Of a stretch of 64,000 bases of DNA, positions 44,925 to 57,180 are shown piece after piece. A program made the position numbers and the translations under genes. The stretch comes from Amphiura filiformis (lineage: Eukaryota; Echinodermata; Ophiuroidea; Amphilepidida; Amphiuridae). The stretch is from positions 60,515,991-60,579,990 of the forward strand of contig NC_092636.1 of NCBI RefSeq assembly GCF_039555335.1. The letters are read 5' to 3'. Position 1 is the stretch's first letter. Each line of letters starts with the position of its first letter. The notes beneath the pieces are model-generated. The model made no database searches, was not told the DNA's origin, and was given only the letters and a program-made list of their open reading frames with translations.

Positions 44925-45826
44925 AAGTAATGGAATTATTAGATTATTATTTTTGCAATAAGCGGTTTGATATATGTATTGATGCAATATTATTTTTCAC
45001 ACATGCTTCTCCTATTTGTATAAGGTACAAAAAGTGATCAATAAAATAGAATTAGCGATTTTGAAATGTTTGAAATTTGTGCGTGTTTTTATACGATTTT
45101 GACCAAAAGTGGTGATTTTGAAGAGTGAAGTGAATATTTTTGCCGTTTTTCTAAGACGGTGTCTCCTGACCCTGTTAGACTGCCACAGAAAAGGCCTGAG
45201 AACCACCTTCACGTCACTGTTTGACACCCATGATTCTGCTTCTGAACACTAAGATGTTTTGAAAACGTTTTTCGTGTTCAACCCGTTTTAAGAACATTTA
45301 AATGTCGGGTGTTTTACCAAATGCTATCAACTTATGTTTGGTAATGTAGACAAAATGTTACTGCTAAAGAAAATGCACGTGCCGCATTCAAATAACACGT
45401 TTTGTGAAATTGTGGCGACACCTGTGGCATATCAGAGTCAGACCGATGAACAGACATTCGTTGCGTGCAAACGTTTTGAGCTTTTAACATAGCAGTATCA
45501 TGACCCAACTTTTGTTGGCATTTCGTGCATTGTTGTTATATCGTTTTGCATTCATTTCATGATGCTTTGTTGTTTTGAGGGTTATGAGATATTTATTGTT
45601 TCTGCAAAGATGGCACCATTTGCAGTTTTGTTTTATTCGCTATACGATACGTGTATAATGTAAATAAAGTAACAATAAAATGTAAATATATTTTCCATTT
45701 TAATAATTCAGTATTAAAATGGTTCCTATGAAAAAGTTGCGATGTAGTTTTGTGTAATTTTTACCGCCTTGGAGATCAGGAAACAATAGACCTAATCATT
45801 ATAATTGATTATCCAAATGTCCATGG

Positions 45827-45908
45827 TGTTAAAACAGCCGGAATATCAGTGCCAGACCGATGGACGGTGTTAAAACAGCCGGTATATCAGTGCCAGGCCG
45901 ATGGACAG
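45827..45908 (+). repeat. 41-bp tandem duplication upstream of the NXPE copy
   Basis: TGTTAAAACAGCCGG followed by ATATCAGTGCCAG and CCGATGGAC occurs twice in a row. A related ATATCAGAGTCAGACCGATG lies near 45428. Confidence 0.75.
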
Positions 45909-46448
45909 ACGTGTATGCAAACGTTTTATTTTCAGTAACACACCATCCCGCACACCATCGACATGCTGAGATAATCATCGTTTTTATTATTTCTGCAAGA
46001 TCGCCCAAATTACAGTTTTAGTTTATTTGCTATAAGTACGATGCGTGTATAATGTACACGTATGTACACGTACACTGTATATGATACCAGATTGCATATT
46101 GTGTTTTATTAAGTTGCTGGTCAGAGCTACCTCGTAACTTTAATTATTTACGTGTCAGTTCCTCGGGTACTTTAACCATGGAGGTACATAACGTGGTCCG
46201 GCGGAAATCTCTATCCAATAGCAACAGTTTGAAGCTGCGTGTAGTTTATGTATTTAAAGTTTCTATGATGACGTTTACAATTGCATATTTGGTATGTATT
46301 AATTAAATTTTAATATTAAATTTTAAATTCGCACTAAATAATGTTAAATTACACTTGAAAGCATTCATTATCCGTCTTTCTATACAATTCTCCATTTATG
46401 TCATTGATCATCGCGTACATATATTTTATCGTTGTTAAACATTTACAG

Positions 46449-47202
46449 GTTATTACTGACACTACTTCGTACTCAAGAGGCGTTCTACCAAAGGCACGAT
46501 CATCCCCAACGGTTACCACCATGACAACGCCACAACCAGAGAGTAACACCAAACCAGGCATCGGACCTGCTGCGACTAAAATAACTTCAACGAAATATAA
46601 CATTGTCACGAACCCAGAGTTCTCCAACTATCGACTTATCACATCAGCAGAATGGATAACGAAGGGTTCCTTCATACATGTTGTCATTGAAGCTCGTAGC
46701 GAGTCCCAGCAATTGACGCCATCTGGAGGGCTTTCTGGTTTGCTACAATGTCGACTAATGATCCACATCAGGCAAGTACCGCTGGAAGAGTCATTGATCA
46801 TGAGAATGGCACATACAGTGTGTATTTCTATGCGGCGTGGAATGGTACTGCTACAATCAACATTACTCTCGTTCATCCCAACAAGGCAGTAGAGTTCATG
46901 CACGATATCTTTACCGATACTGGTCCGAAAGTCTTTTGGAGTGCAACATATAAGAACATGACAACGTTGTCGCAGCTGAAAAAAACAAATAAATTTGATA
47001 CTTCATGTTGGATAACCAGATCAAACGATACCAATAGGTTTTGTGAGTATCCATCGCCAAACGGTTTAGGAAATTACACATTTGTTTGTATACCTCCAAA
47101 AGATAGAAAATGCCGTTCACTTGATATAATAGCCGTGAATGCATCAAAGACGGACGCAATGACAAGAAAAGCAGCTACAGGGTATGAGGATTACTTTCAA
47201 AG
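46449..47202 (+). pseudogene. NXPE copy exon 2 (frameshifted)
   Basis: One base shorter than the intact exon (754 against 755). The frame is open before and after the change: the first part ends in the wrong frame, the second resumes at MSTNDPHQAS. Confidence 0.85.
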
Positions 47203-47383
47203 GTAATTATATCTATGGAAATTAAATTAAAACGCTCAAAGGTTTCCTTTTTCTTTAATCTGAAAAGGTTCTCTTCCTCGTAATTTGTTTATTCCTTCCT
47301 CTCTAATCTTCTCCGGCTATTTCTGTCCTTTAACCACTCCTTTTTTTCGCTGCATGCAGGGAGCTTGAGTTTAGTAAAACATA

Positions 47384-48268
47384 CAGCCTATCTCAAATAA
47401 AATTGTGCAAGTAAATAGCGCCCTCTATGGCAATTAGATAATACCGTTGTGACATAATGCTTACATCAACGTCACGGGCGCAGTCTTAGCTCTCAAATTC
47501 CGTTTGTTCTGTTCAATTTGCTTGTTCCAATTTCGAGATATGTTTATTTAACAACGAAAGGGTAAAATCACAATTGTGCCACTTTTACTAGGTAAGAGAG
47601 CTGTACATGTAAATCAATGATATCTGATGTTGATGCGTCTAATGCACTCCTCCTTTCGGGTCGCATGCATTAGACGCATCAACATCAACACGCGTGCATT
47701 ATTTTTGTCTAATATCTCTCCCAACAAGTAATACGCGTTCATTAACCTATAACATGTTTGTTCATCAACCTATAACATATTTGTTTGTCTTTTAACATGT
47801 CTTAAGTGACTGAGAGACCAGCATTTACCATGTTAAAATCATTGACATGCACATGTATTTAATTTTTACAGCAGAATGTGAAATATTTATTTATCTTTTA
47901 ATCTCTTTTAAGTGGAAAAAGAGAATCACCATTCCTGCATCATGATAAAACAGTAAAAACAGTAAAAAAAAATGTTGTATTGTGTAATTGATGCATTCTT
48001 TTGATTTCACGAATGAACCCTTGATAAACTTGATGCTATCCCTGTTACATTTAAAGCCCTCTTTCCTAGTAAAAGTGGCACAATTGTGATTTTATCCTTT
48101 CGTCTTTAACTAAACATATCTCGAGATTAAAACAAGCAAATTGAACAGAACAAACGGCATTTCAGAGCTGAGACTACGACCTTGACGTTGATGTAAACAT
48201 TATGTCACAACGGTATAACTGCCAGAGAGGGCGCTTTTCACTTGCACAATTTTTTTTGAGACAGGCTG
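47384..48268. mobile_element. 885-bp Tc1/mariner-type MITE in intron 2 of the NXPE copy
   Basis: CAGCCTATCTC at the left, GAGACAGGCTG at the right, TA on both sides. The other NXPE gene has the empty site: AAACATATTTAACATGC at about 13880. About 210 bp at each end are mirrored and the left half holds the GATGTTGATGCGTCTA hairpin. No LINE inside. Confidence 0.9.
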
Positions 48269-48392
48269 TATTTAACATGCTAACAATTGTTGATACTGGT
48301 TTGTAATAGAGGCCTTTGTTACTATTATATGATTATACAGATGCCAAACATTCAAATTTCAGCGATTGCTTTTTCACTTAAAGTAATACTGT

Positions 48393-49173
48393 TGTTACGA
48401 GTCGTAATGACTCAAGGCCAAAAATACCCTTTACCCAAATTCACTTAATGAACAACAAAACACACTGTTTGTATAAGTTTACAAAATCTGAATATTTCAT
48501 GGAAAGTAAAGTATGATTTAACAATGATTTTATAAATGAATATTAATACATAAAATCATTTCGAATCAATAAAATACACAATTAGGATTGTTACTTATCC
48601 AGCAGCCTTCCTCTTGTTGATTAAAAGTTCTGTTGTAGTCAATGTTCTGAACGACTGATGTATATTCTGATTCACTTGTCCTGCGAATATCATTGTTCAG
48701 CAAAGCCCACTGTTGACTTGAATTTATATATCCTTTGCGCATAAAATCCTTGTACAGATGACAATTTCCAAAATTGGTTCTGCTTTCGCCAATCACTAAT
48801 TTTCTCCATGAAATAGGCTTCTTTCTGCACTGATCCACTTTGACAAATCTGTTATTTCATAAACTAGACTTCAGCAAGTCAACAGAAGAATATATCCCCT
48901 TTTGGGAAGAGATAACACATTAGGAATCATGAACAGAGAAACTGTCACTTCTCCCTCTTATATTCCAAGGTGGTAAAACTAGAAATTCCCAGCTATGATT
49001 TAGCCTGCATGATGCAATGCAATAGTCACATTGAGATATAGGGGGATTCCCAGATTCAAAATAGATATGATTAAATTTGTTTTTCTGATCAAAACGAATT
49101 ACCCTAAAATGTCTTTATCCACAAACTCTTGCATTATTACTTGAACGAGGGTTCCCATTTCTCATGAAATAAC
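48393..49173 (+). mobile_element. LTR-like repeat, ancient copy
   Basis: Paralogue of 14006-14786, carried along by the NXPE duplication. Fossil; no internal part. Confidence 0.4.
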
Positions 49174-49624
49174 TGTAAATTGTAAACTTAAATAATCAGT
49201 GATTACAGTGACTTTAGCCGTGTGATAGTTTTTATTATAATTATCATTATTCCAGTGACAGTATTTACTATCACATGGCATGCAAATATTTATATACTAT
49301 TTCATTTTTCATTTTCTTAAATTATACTTATATTAACAGCAAGTACTTCAACCAGCGATTGACAAAAGGTCCACAAACGATCGTAATTAAAGGTAAGGGC
49401 ATGTCAGTAGTGTGTTATTTTATTTTCCAGGTCCTAACAATAACCGCGATAATCTTTAGATATCAAAGACAAGCAAAAATACACTGTGGCAATATAAGTT
49501 TTGTTAAGCATGTATTTATTACATGGTGTGTAAATGTGGACACTTGGTTGATTTATACGTTTAGTTGTTTGTTTTTACCGAGTTTTATTCTGACCGTGAC
49601 CGTGACAGTCAGGCGTCACTGTTC

Positions 49625-49850
49625 AAGACCGTGATTAATTCTGCCTAGCCTTATACTGCCCAGTCCAGAATGGATTGCACTTATCTTCTGATGTAACTCG
49701 TTTGATTGAACACCAACTCCAAAACAGGACACTGAAATCTGCCGCTGACAAAACATTCATTCATATGGAATAACATGTCATTCGCACTGACCACTCACTT
49801 TCATCATTCAAAAAGGCTGTCAAATCACATGCATCCTAATAAATATACTT
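49625..49850 (+). pseudogene. LINE 3'-end remnant, second copy
   Basis: Same sequence as 16791-17007, following exon 3 directly without the composite insertion found in the other gene. Confidence 0.45.
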
Positions 49851-49929
49851 TGACCTCTTCTTTCAGACCCATTTATGACAAAAAATCACTTTAATTATTA
49901 AAGAATATTTGTGTAAAGGGCTTATTAAT

Positions 49930-50030
49930 TGAATACCTGAATACAAAACTCACCCAAGTCCATACTGTGGCCAAATTGAGTTAAGCATGGGAAATATTTG
50001 CTTATACATAGGCCTATCATAAATAAATAA
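49930..50030 (-). mobile_element. Truncated GAATAC-type TIR element, third copy
   Basis: The first ~90 bp are the reverse complement of the right end of 29548-30170 (terminus, ACCCAAGTCCAT, then the GGCCAAATTGAG block). The rest is missing. Confidence 0.7.
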
Positions 50031-50749
50031 AAAAAGTTTAAAGTTAACAACTATTTTAAACTGTTGTGATTTGGTAGTTCACAGCATCTTGCAAATGGTA
50101 GCGAGCTTTGGCAAATATTGCATTGATCATTTCATAGCGAGTGTGTAGAAGAATATGAAACATCACAAATCACATATATACTTTTGTAGGTCCTGTGGCT
50201 CTTGAGTTATGTTGTAAAGAGGACTGAAACAACAACACTTATGTAAAAACGTACATAACTCATTAACAACCATAAATCAAGCAAGTTTTCAAAGTATATG
50301 ATTTGTAGAATGAGCGCGCGTTTCAATTACTTTTGGAAAACATGAGATTGAGATAACCTGATGGATTTGGGTAGTGAGTTCCGGATTTTAGGAGTATAAT
50401 ATGAAAAATTGCGATTAGAGGCCGATTTGAGAGTCTTGACTGTGGTTGGTTCCAAATGTGATGCGATCAAGCAAAATCAGTCGGAACTCTGAAATATTGA
50501 TTTTGAGATATAGCCAAACAACGGAAGTATTCTCTTTTGTTTCCTTTGTTTTGGAACTCTTTGAGGAAGGTGACCTGATATATTTGGAAAATCAAATTCT
50601 TTAAAACTTATGTATAACATAAAATCTTGTCCCTTTTAAGCATTCATGCAAAACGATCATATAAATGCTCATTGTAAATGCGCAGCATAAAACTGTTTTA
50701 ATTAATGATACTCATCATGATCATGTAATAAATTGATATCAAATAAGAG

Positions 50750-51283
50750 ATCATATATTTCTCATTAACATACTGAAATTAGGAGTTCCATATCGGTGTA
50801 TTTCCGAAGATATCATTAAGGTAAAGATAAAGGAGACGATCCTATATAAACAGTAATCAGAGTGCCCATCTCTCTTTCATTGGCGATTGGGCCAGACTCC
50901 TCCATGTAATGTTGCTATAGGGGGATTACTACACCTCCTCTACAGCGAGTCTGTTACCTTCACAGCATTTAAGAATGCCGGTGCCCATTTAAACACCTGG
51001 GTGGAGAGGAGTAATCGAGATAAAGTGCCTTACTCAAGGGCACAACACGATGGCGTCGCCGGGGCTCGAACCCGCAACCTTCCGATTATGAGTCAGCGCC
51101 CGTTCCGCTAGGCCACTGTGCTCCCCTGCTTTAACATGTTTAATTAAAAACTGCTTAAATTAGTCAAAAATGTGGTATACCATATTTGAGACTAATTCGG
51201 CAGTTTTTTGACGATTTCTTCGGAAATATACCGATTTGGAACGCCTAATTTCAATATGTTGATGAGAAAAATATGAGGTTTCA
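50750..51283. mobile_element. Inverted-repeat MITE nested in the 1.45 kb element
   Basis: TTAACATACTGAAATTAGG and GGTGTATTTCCGAAGA near 50765-50813 are mirrored at 51213-51278. The loop holds the SINE. Confidence 0.65.
50820..51126 (-). repeat. tRNA-derived SINE, well preserved
   Basis: On minus: GCACAGTGGCCTAGCGG (A box), GGTTGCGGGTTCGAGCCC (B box), then TGTGCCCTTGAGTAAGGCAC, which resembles the Deu central domain, and CTCCACCCAGGTGTTTAAAT. It is the best preserved member here and the innermost insertion. Confidence 0.8.
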
Positions 51284-51360
51284 CCTAGTACCTGATATCA
51301 AAATCTGCATTTTTGCATTCTGTCAATTAGGTCACCCACCTTTAATTGCTCTAATCTTAG

Positions 51361-51789
51361 GAGCTGGCCCGGGGCCACTTACATTACGTGATTGACACCA
51401 TGCTCATGTATGGACTCTCGAAACGCACCCTAAACGAGTATTACTCAGCGCGTGCAAAACATACCCTAAACAAGTATTTCGCCATTTTGTAACACTAAGA
51501 AAGTAAAAATTCATGTTAATGTTTCTTAATGTTTATCCCTGGTTTTACCCTACGATTTGTTCTGATAGAAGCCATACATAGCCTATTTCACCTTTTTATG
51601 TTGCCATTAAACTTTGGTACGGTACCCTATATAAGCAAGTATTTTTGGCGGTTTTTGACACCCTAAACAGGTACAGCGCTGCACTTGCCGCTGCACTTGC
51701 CCAATGCTGAAAAACAACCCTTTTTACTTGTTTTTTTAAACGAGCATGGTGTCCACCTTGAAATACAAGTAGCTCCCCGGGGGAGCTGG
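51361..51789. mobile_element. 429-bp TIR element
   Basis: GAGCTGGCCCGGGGCCACTT at the left is mirrored by AGTAGCTCCCCGGGGGAGCT at the right; ~15 bp further in, GACACCATGCTC is mirrored by GAGCATGGTGTC. The interior repeats ACCCTAAAC. Non-coding. Confidence 0.6.
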
Positions 51790-52211
51790 TTGTTCAATTT
51801 CAACGGGGTTTTATGCAAAATACAGTTTTGTAAATGTTTTACTACCCCATAAGAAACTGAAAATTTAAAATTTCCGAGTTCCGACTGATTTTGCTTGATC
51901 GTATCACAAATGTCAGCTTGCGTTTTTGAACATAATGAAAATATAAAACTATAAGAACATATGGAAAGATCAATATCCATTAAATACAAAAGAGTTTCGT
52001 TAATTGAACACATTGGCATAAACTATGATATAGAAATTAGCGCGCAAATAAAAAGCAAAGCATTGTTAAATTATTAACACATATTAGTCATGACATATGT
52101 TTCATTTGAGAAAGTCCTTTTATATCAAAATGCGTGTATAAGCCAAACCGACCTTTCTTTCAACTAGCATTCTATAATGTTAAAACATTGTGTACACGAT
52201 TAATAGTTCTA

Positions 52212-52638
52212 CATGGGTGATTTAAAATGAACTGTACCCAACATTACCCATTTTTTATATATATTCGCGGAGATTGTACATATCAAAAAAGTATCATAGA
52301 AAAGCAGTTAGGCTATAGGTGTTCCGTAGTAGAAATTCTGAATTTTGATAATAAGTGGTTTTAGTCAGCATTTAGTCGCATTGTCAATTTATCATCCCAT
52401 TTTTAGAGCAACACATGGAACTTTTTAGTTTATCCGTGTTCACTATACCCCAGTAACAAAATTGGTGTGTTTTATAAAAATGTACTTTTCTTCAAAACCA
52501 TTTGAGGTGAAGACATGATTTTTTCATCAATAATAGGATAATATCCTGTTACAGCTTACAAATACAAATTATTTAAATGTCGGTAAGTATTTTATTTTAA
52601 TTTTTGAATTTGGGTACAGTTCATTTTAAATCGCCCTG
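52212..52638. mobile_element. 427-bp mariner-like MITE
   Basis: Ends CATGGGTGATTTAAAATGAA and the near-complement ending ATCGCCCTG, about 30 bp mirrored. TA on both sides (52210-52211, 52639-52640). Confidence 0.8.
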
Positions 52639-52754
52639 TATATAGTGCTATAGGCGTATTTGTAACGGCTCCGTATTCTTTGTGAAGGCGTTACTTTCTA
52701 ATCGCCTGCATTCATTTGGCACAGATGTAAAATAATAGCCAGATCTCGACGTAG

Positions 52755-53045
52755 CAGTGGCGGCAGAAGTATTAAAATCTGGGGGGGGGGTGAGCATATT
52801 TTGTGCCTGTTTTAGATGGCCCATAACCAGGATTTATTTGTTGGGCTGATTTTGATAAAGTGGATTTTTTGACCAAAAAGTAATAATTGTTTTTCAAATA
52901 GGACGTTTTGGGTCAAAAGGGGGACTTTTTAGGGTATTTGGCGATAGGGGGGCATTAAGTGGGACTACCCTCTCGATCGCCCACTCCGATGCACACTGTC
53001 ACAAAAGTAACTAAACATACCAACGTCACAACGTCCAGTGACTTT
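52755..53045. repeat. G-rich degenerate element
   Basis: CAGTGGCGGCAG at the start resembles the hAT-type ends above, followed by a G tract and several GGGxCxxTTTT stretches. No clear right end. Confidence 0.4.
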
Positions 53046-53059
53046 TTCCGCCTAAAATA

Positions 53060-53600
53060 GCCCCTGTTGTAGCTGAGTGCATGAATAGAGGTTGGTGCAC
53101 CCACTACTATACTTCCTAAATGAAGTAGAAGGCAGGAGCCTTTACAATACCTCACTGAGCAAATGCCTTGCAGCGTTGGGAGTTCCAATTGGGAAGAGAA
53201 AAATCAACATGGACACAGCCTTCAAGACTGCACTCAGAGCTAGCAACGTTATTTGGCATTCAACCAGATGGACCTAACCTCACCAATAAACATGATAAAA
53301 CACTTGGAGCGGAGACGACGGCTGGGAGCGACGGCTGAGCGCTCATAAATTCAGGTTAACCCGCCAAAGTCTGGTCCCAAGTCCGGAGACCCCAGTGCCC
53401 ACTATACTGTGAAAATAGGCTTCGATGGTGACAGTGTTGATATTCTACCAATGAAAGAACTATTCCTCAACGACATTTTACATAGTTCTACACTAGTCCA
53501 GCCTGCTGCCTTACATCACCCCGGACTGGGGGACCGTTGCAACTGGGTGGCACTTGTTGCTAGTGTAGCTGAAGCCCTGTTATACATATGCTTAAGTATA
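53060..53600 (+). pseudogene. Decayed restriction-endonuclease-type LINE, second copy
   Basis: Matches 20625-21150, including the reading LSKCLAALGVPIGKRKINMD. The upstream RPD motif is not present here. Part of the duplicated intron 3. Confidence 0.5.
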
Positions 53601-54847
53601 ATCTGAATTTGTTTGTTTGTTAGTAAGCAAAGAGAAGAAACACAATTCAAGGAACTATTCTCAAGCCACCTTCACAAGAGCAAAAATACAATGGAGTGTA
53701 TATCATAAAAAGGGTGATATAAGGCTCCGAAGGTGACAGCGCTGATGTTCTACCAATGAGTAACCTCTCTAAAGTCTGATCAGATATTTCAGAAATATTC
53801 CAATACACTTGGCTTTGTATATTACGATGCTCATAGTCCAATCTACAAATGATTGATTTTAAAAAGCACTTACCTGTTTTGTGCTCCAAACAAGCTCTAG
53901 TTATGTTGCACATGAACACACATGACAAAGTGTACAGTCAAATGGATGGAGCAGCCGTATGGGCAAATTAGCAGCTAGTTGGTATCCTTTCGAATCGTGT
54001 ATATTGACGCTCCTTTTGTATGTTTCTTTTCTATTTCAGATTCTAGTTATCGGAAACCCACATCTAATAAAGATGACTACAACTTGAAACTGCCACCGTC
54101 ATGGTCAAATCCAAGCCATGGATATTGGTTTAATTATACTTGGACCTCGCTCTTATATAAAGATAACAACTGGACTAATTCGAGTGATATGAAGGAATGC
54201 TTAAGAAACAAACATCTGGTGTTATTGGGTGATTCCACGTCCAGACAATGGGCACAGAACATAGGAACACTTTTGGATCTTGGACAAAAGGTTCACCGAC
54301 AGGAATTTCCCAATATCTTTTCGAAGATGACTATAAAGAACTGAATTTTCCGTTAGTTTCGATTCCACCCACAAACAATCACGCAAACCCGTGTTCCATT
54401 TAAGTTGTTTCTTTATTTCGCAGATGTATTAGACTCAATAAAACCCATGAGTGCGCAAATCTGATCATTGAGTTGAGTCTATGGGCTCATGTACCACAAT
54501 GGACTTGGGATAGTCTAACTCAGAGATTTATCAAATTAAGAGAAGCTGTTAGTCGATTTAGACTGCGATGTCCGAACGTTCCGATCATCTTCAAAGGGTC
54601 TCATCTTCGCGAACACCGTATAACATCTTCAAGATGGGGTTGGAGTGACTATATGCTTTATCGAGTTGGAATTTTAATGGAACAAATATTTCACAGATCA
54701 GGGATCTGGTTTTTAAATGTATGGGACATGAATTTATCATTTCCGTCCAGAGCAAATGTCCACATGCCAAATATAGTCGTCCAAGAGGAACTGAAACTTG
54801 CTATCGCTCATATATGTGGACAACTTAAACATGGATATCAATCTTGA

Positions 54848-55042
54848 GTTGGGACTTATGGTTGAATAATTTATAAACATAAAATATTGCTGTAAATAGA
54901 TGCATTTGTAGGATTGTAGATAAATAATTCAAACAATTTTGCTTGACAAATCCATTAAATGAGTACTCGCAACTTTAGCTTTCGTCATTGGAGCTGATGG
55001 CTTGATCACAAGTGACTTCAGGTTCCGAAATGTCTGCGTGCA
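54848..55042. other. 3' flank of the NXPE copy
   Basis: First 50 bp align with the flank of the intact gene. No AATAAA as close as in the intact copy. Confidence 0.4.
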
Positions 55043-55046
55043 TTAA

Positions 55047-55536
55047 GCAGTCTATAATATCGAATTGATGAATTCGAATTAAACAATTCATTGATGTTAG
55101 CACTGGGTAGTAGCCATTACTGCCAGTAGACAGGAAGTCTGGAAAGTTGACCTCAACGCTCGTGGTGGTCTTCCTGTGCTTTTGAATGGGAAAGCAGTAA
55201 CCTTGGCCAATTTTTAGACCAAAATTTTGGATTTTTTCAGAAGTTTGTGAGAGCATAACACGACTATCCGTCGTGGATTTTTATTTCCGTCGGTAAATAG
55301 TTTTTTAATTAAGTTTTTCATAACATATTAAAAAGCAGAGACCCCTGCTTTATAATAAATTAGATAGGTAAGTTTTGAGTAACCTTGACGAAAATTATCA
55401 AAAAAGTGCCTATTCTTTTGTGTGTGTACGGTCCATCACCTGTCACCTGGTAGTCTTGTAACATGTCTAATGGCGCTGCCCATGGCCACTCGATGAATTG
55501 TTTAATTCGAATTAATCAATTCGATATTATAGACTG
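55047..55536. mobile_element. 490-bp MITE with TTAA target duplication
   Basis: About 50 bp at each end are mirrored (AGTCTATAATATCGAATTGA and ATTCGAATTAAACAATTCAT). TTAA precedes and follows. TTAA points to piggyBac or Kolobok, the same target as the large fold-back at 430, but the terminal sequences are unrelated. A minus-strand frame overlaps one end and runs into flanking DNA, so it is judged chance. Confidence 0.75.
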
Positions 55537-55625
55537 TTAAGTGGGATTTTATTGTGATACTTGTATTTTATGGGTTTATACTCTTTTTGAATGTATTACC
55601 TTGCACCAGTCGTTACGCCATACAT

Positions 55626-55755
55626 GGATAAAGACAAAAGATAAAGTACAAAAAATCAAAGAAGCTCTCAAAATTTGTGGCTATCCGGAATGAGTCTTTA
55701 AGCAAACGCCTAAAAAGAGCAAACCGCAGGACAAGAAACTGTGATGTACCCTGTA
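55626..55755 (+). mobile_element. Penelope-like fragment upstream of the nuclease part
   Basis: Forward reading VQKIKEALKICGYPE then VFKQ resembles the linker (ALRxCGYPxWAF) that precedes the GIY-YIG domain in Penelope-like proteins. It could be one element with 58241-58600, split by later insertions. Broken. Confidence 0.45.
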
Positions 55756-56559
55756 TAATTGTGTATCATGAAATATGGGAAGTTACCTTTATAATCATGC
55801 AAGAGTTTGTTTATTATGACATCAGGGGGGAAACCCAGATGAATGCAATAATAACATCATTAATCAAGACTATTTATGTCAAGGGAAAATCCCTGATATC
55901 ACTATGTTGTAATAGTGAACAATGATGGCAATGTCTATTAATAGAACATTTGGAAAATCCCTGAGGGTTTACTATAAAAACAGAATGGTAAACAAGAATT
56001 CTTTGCAGACCTGTATCGATATGATTGTAATGTGAATGGATGTAGCTATAGCTCTCAAAAAGAGAGTATTTAATGTTAACCAGTTATTCTGGATACTCGG
56101 AGTATTACAAAGTGTGGCCATGGATGATTCCTACAGTGCTACAAGTTCAGCCTTTGAGCGATAAAGATTATGTAGATAGATCTCGTCAAGTGCGGATACC
56201 GTTGTTTGCCCACACGGCAATTGTTTTGTCCTCAACGACATGCTGAAATTATGGTTATTATTTTGGAGCTACGAGAATGGACCAAAGTAAGACATAGGGT
56301 CTACTGCGGATTGTGTCGGACTTTATGAAAAAGGTTACAATTATTATCATCTGGATACAGATCTGACAGGCTGTAATAGTCTTTATTATTGACACAGTTG
56401 ATCTGGGCTAGCTAGCTAATATACTTACAGTCCAATTCCTTCAAAGAAAGGAAATTGCAAACCAGAAATATATTTTGTAGTTAATGTACTACTGCCTGCC
56501 AGTGTTGTCGGAGAAGATCTACAATACGTCAAAGAGCGTACTTCTTCCAAGAAAGGAAT
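55756..56559. other. No gene seen
   Basis: AT-rich sequence with only short chance frames; probably old element DNA. Confidence 0.4.
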
Positions 56560-57162
56560 ATATATTCTTCTGTCGACTTGCTGAAGTCTGGTTTATGCAT
56601 AGATTATCTAAATATGATGATCTACGGTATTTTTATTCAACGCAACTGTCAATATAAGTGGGGACAACTGCATCGCAGTGCTGCTTCCTGGAGATATTGT
56701 GTGAAAGGTGGAAAAAGCACCAGTTTTGGAGAAAGCAGCGCAAGGAGTTCAGTTTGGAGAAAGCAGCGCAAGGAGATAACGGTTTGGAGAAAGCAACGCC
56801 ATTTTTGTGTGAGGGTTTTATTCGCAAGGATATTTATCAATGCAAGTGTACAAAGGACTTCGCTGGTTTTCGCAGGGCAAGAGAATAAGGATATACATCA
56901 GCCGTCCAGAACATTACAAGAACTCTTTATGGTCACCAAGAAGACGAATGCTGGCTACGTACTACATGTAAATAGTTAAAGAGTGATTATATTTGATTAT
57001 TGTGTATGTGCATTTGTTGTCATATATTATACCAATCATAACTTGCTTTCAATTAAAGACTTATATTTTGTTAGCTTAATCAAACAGTGTATTTGTGTTG
57101 TGCATTCGTGTGAGTTCGGGTAAAAGGTGATTTTGGCCTTGAGTCAAGTACGACTCGTAACA
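56560..57162 (-). mobile_element. LTR-like repeat, inverted copy with an internal 30-bp triplication
   Basis: The terminus at 57162 and inner blocks (AATGTTCTGGACGGCTGATG on minus) match 14006-14786. The left boundary is uncertain. Bases about 56722-56805 repeat TTGGAGAAAGCAGCGCAAGG three times, which keeps a chance forward frame open. Fossil. Confidence 0.4.
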
Positions 57163-57180
57163 AAATACAGAGATGCCAAG

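Larger units (their letters stand above)
50458..51907. mobile_element. 1.45 kb TIR element starting GTGATGCGATCAAGC, with nested insertions
   Basis: Same termini as 27184-27444. AAAT flanks it on both sides (50454-50457, 51908-51911). It contains an inverted-repeat element (about 50750-51283) that itself contains a SINE (50820-51126), and a further TIR element (51361-51789). Removing these leaves outer parts that match the small copy. No transposase. Confidence 0.8.
46178..54847 (+). pseudogene. NXPE family gene, second copy, decayed
   Basis: All four exons of the 12653-22343 gene are present in order with intact splice signals: 46178-46291, 46449-47202, 49340-49392 and 54040-54847. The first exon reads MEVHNVVRRKSLSNSNS then the membrane anchor. 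Exon 2 has lost one base near 46730 (GGAGGGCTTTC against GGAGGGGATTTC). Exon 4 has several small deletions between about 54315 and 54450; the GDSTSRQW block and the C-terminal WDMNLSFPS block both survive on either side. It therefore cannot make the full protein. Protein-level similarity of the intact parts is above 90 percent, so loss is fairly recent. A truncated product or a regulatory RNA cannot be excluded. Confidence 0.85.

Noticed and set aside
54975-55256. 93-codon minus-strand frame at the TTAA MITE
   Set aside because: It crosses the border of the element into flanking DNA, so it cannot be an element gene, and it has no known motif.
56578-56979. 133-codon frame
   Set aside because: It lies within an inverted LTR-like repeat and is kept open by a 30-bp triplication.
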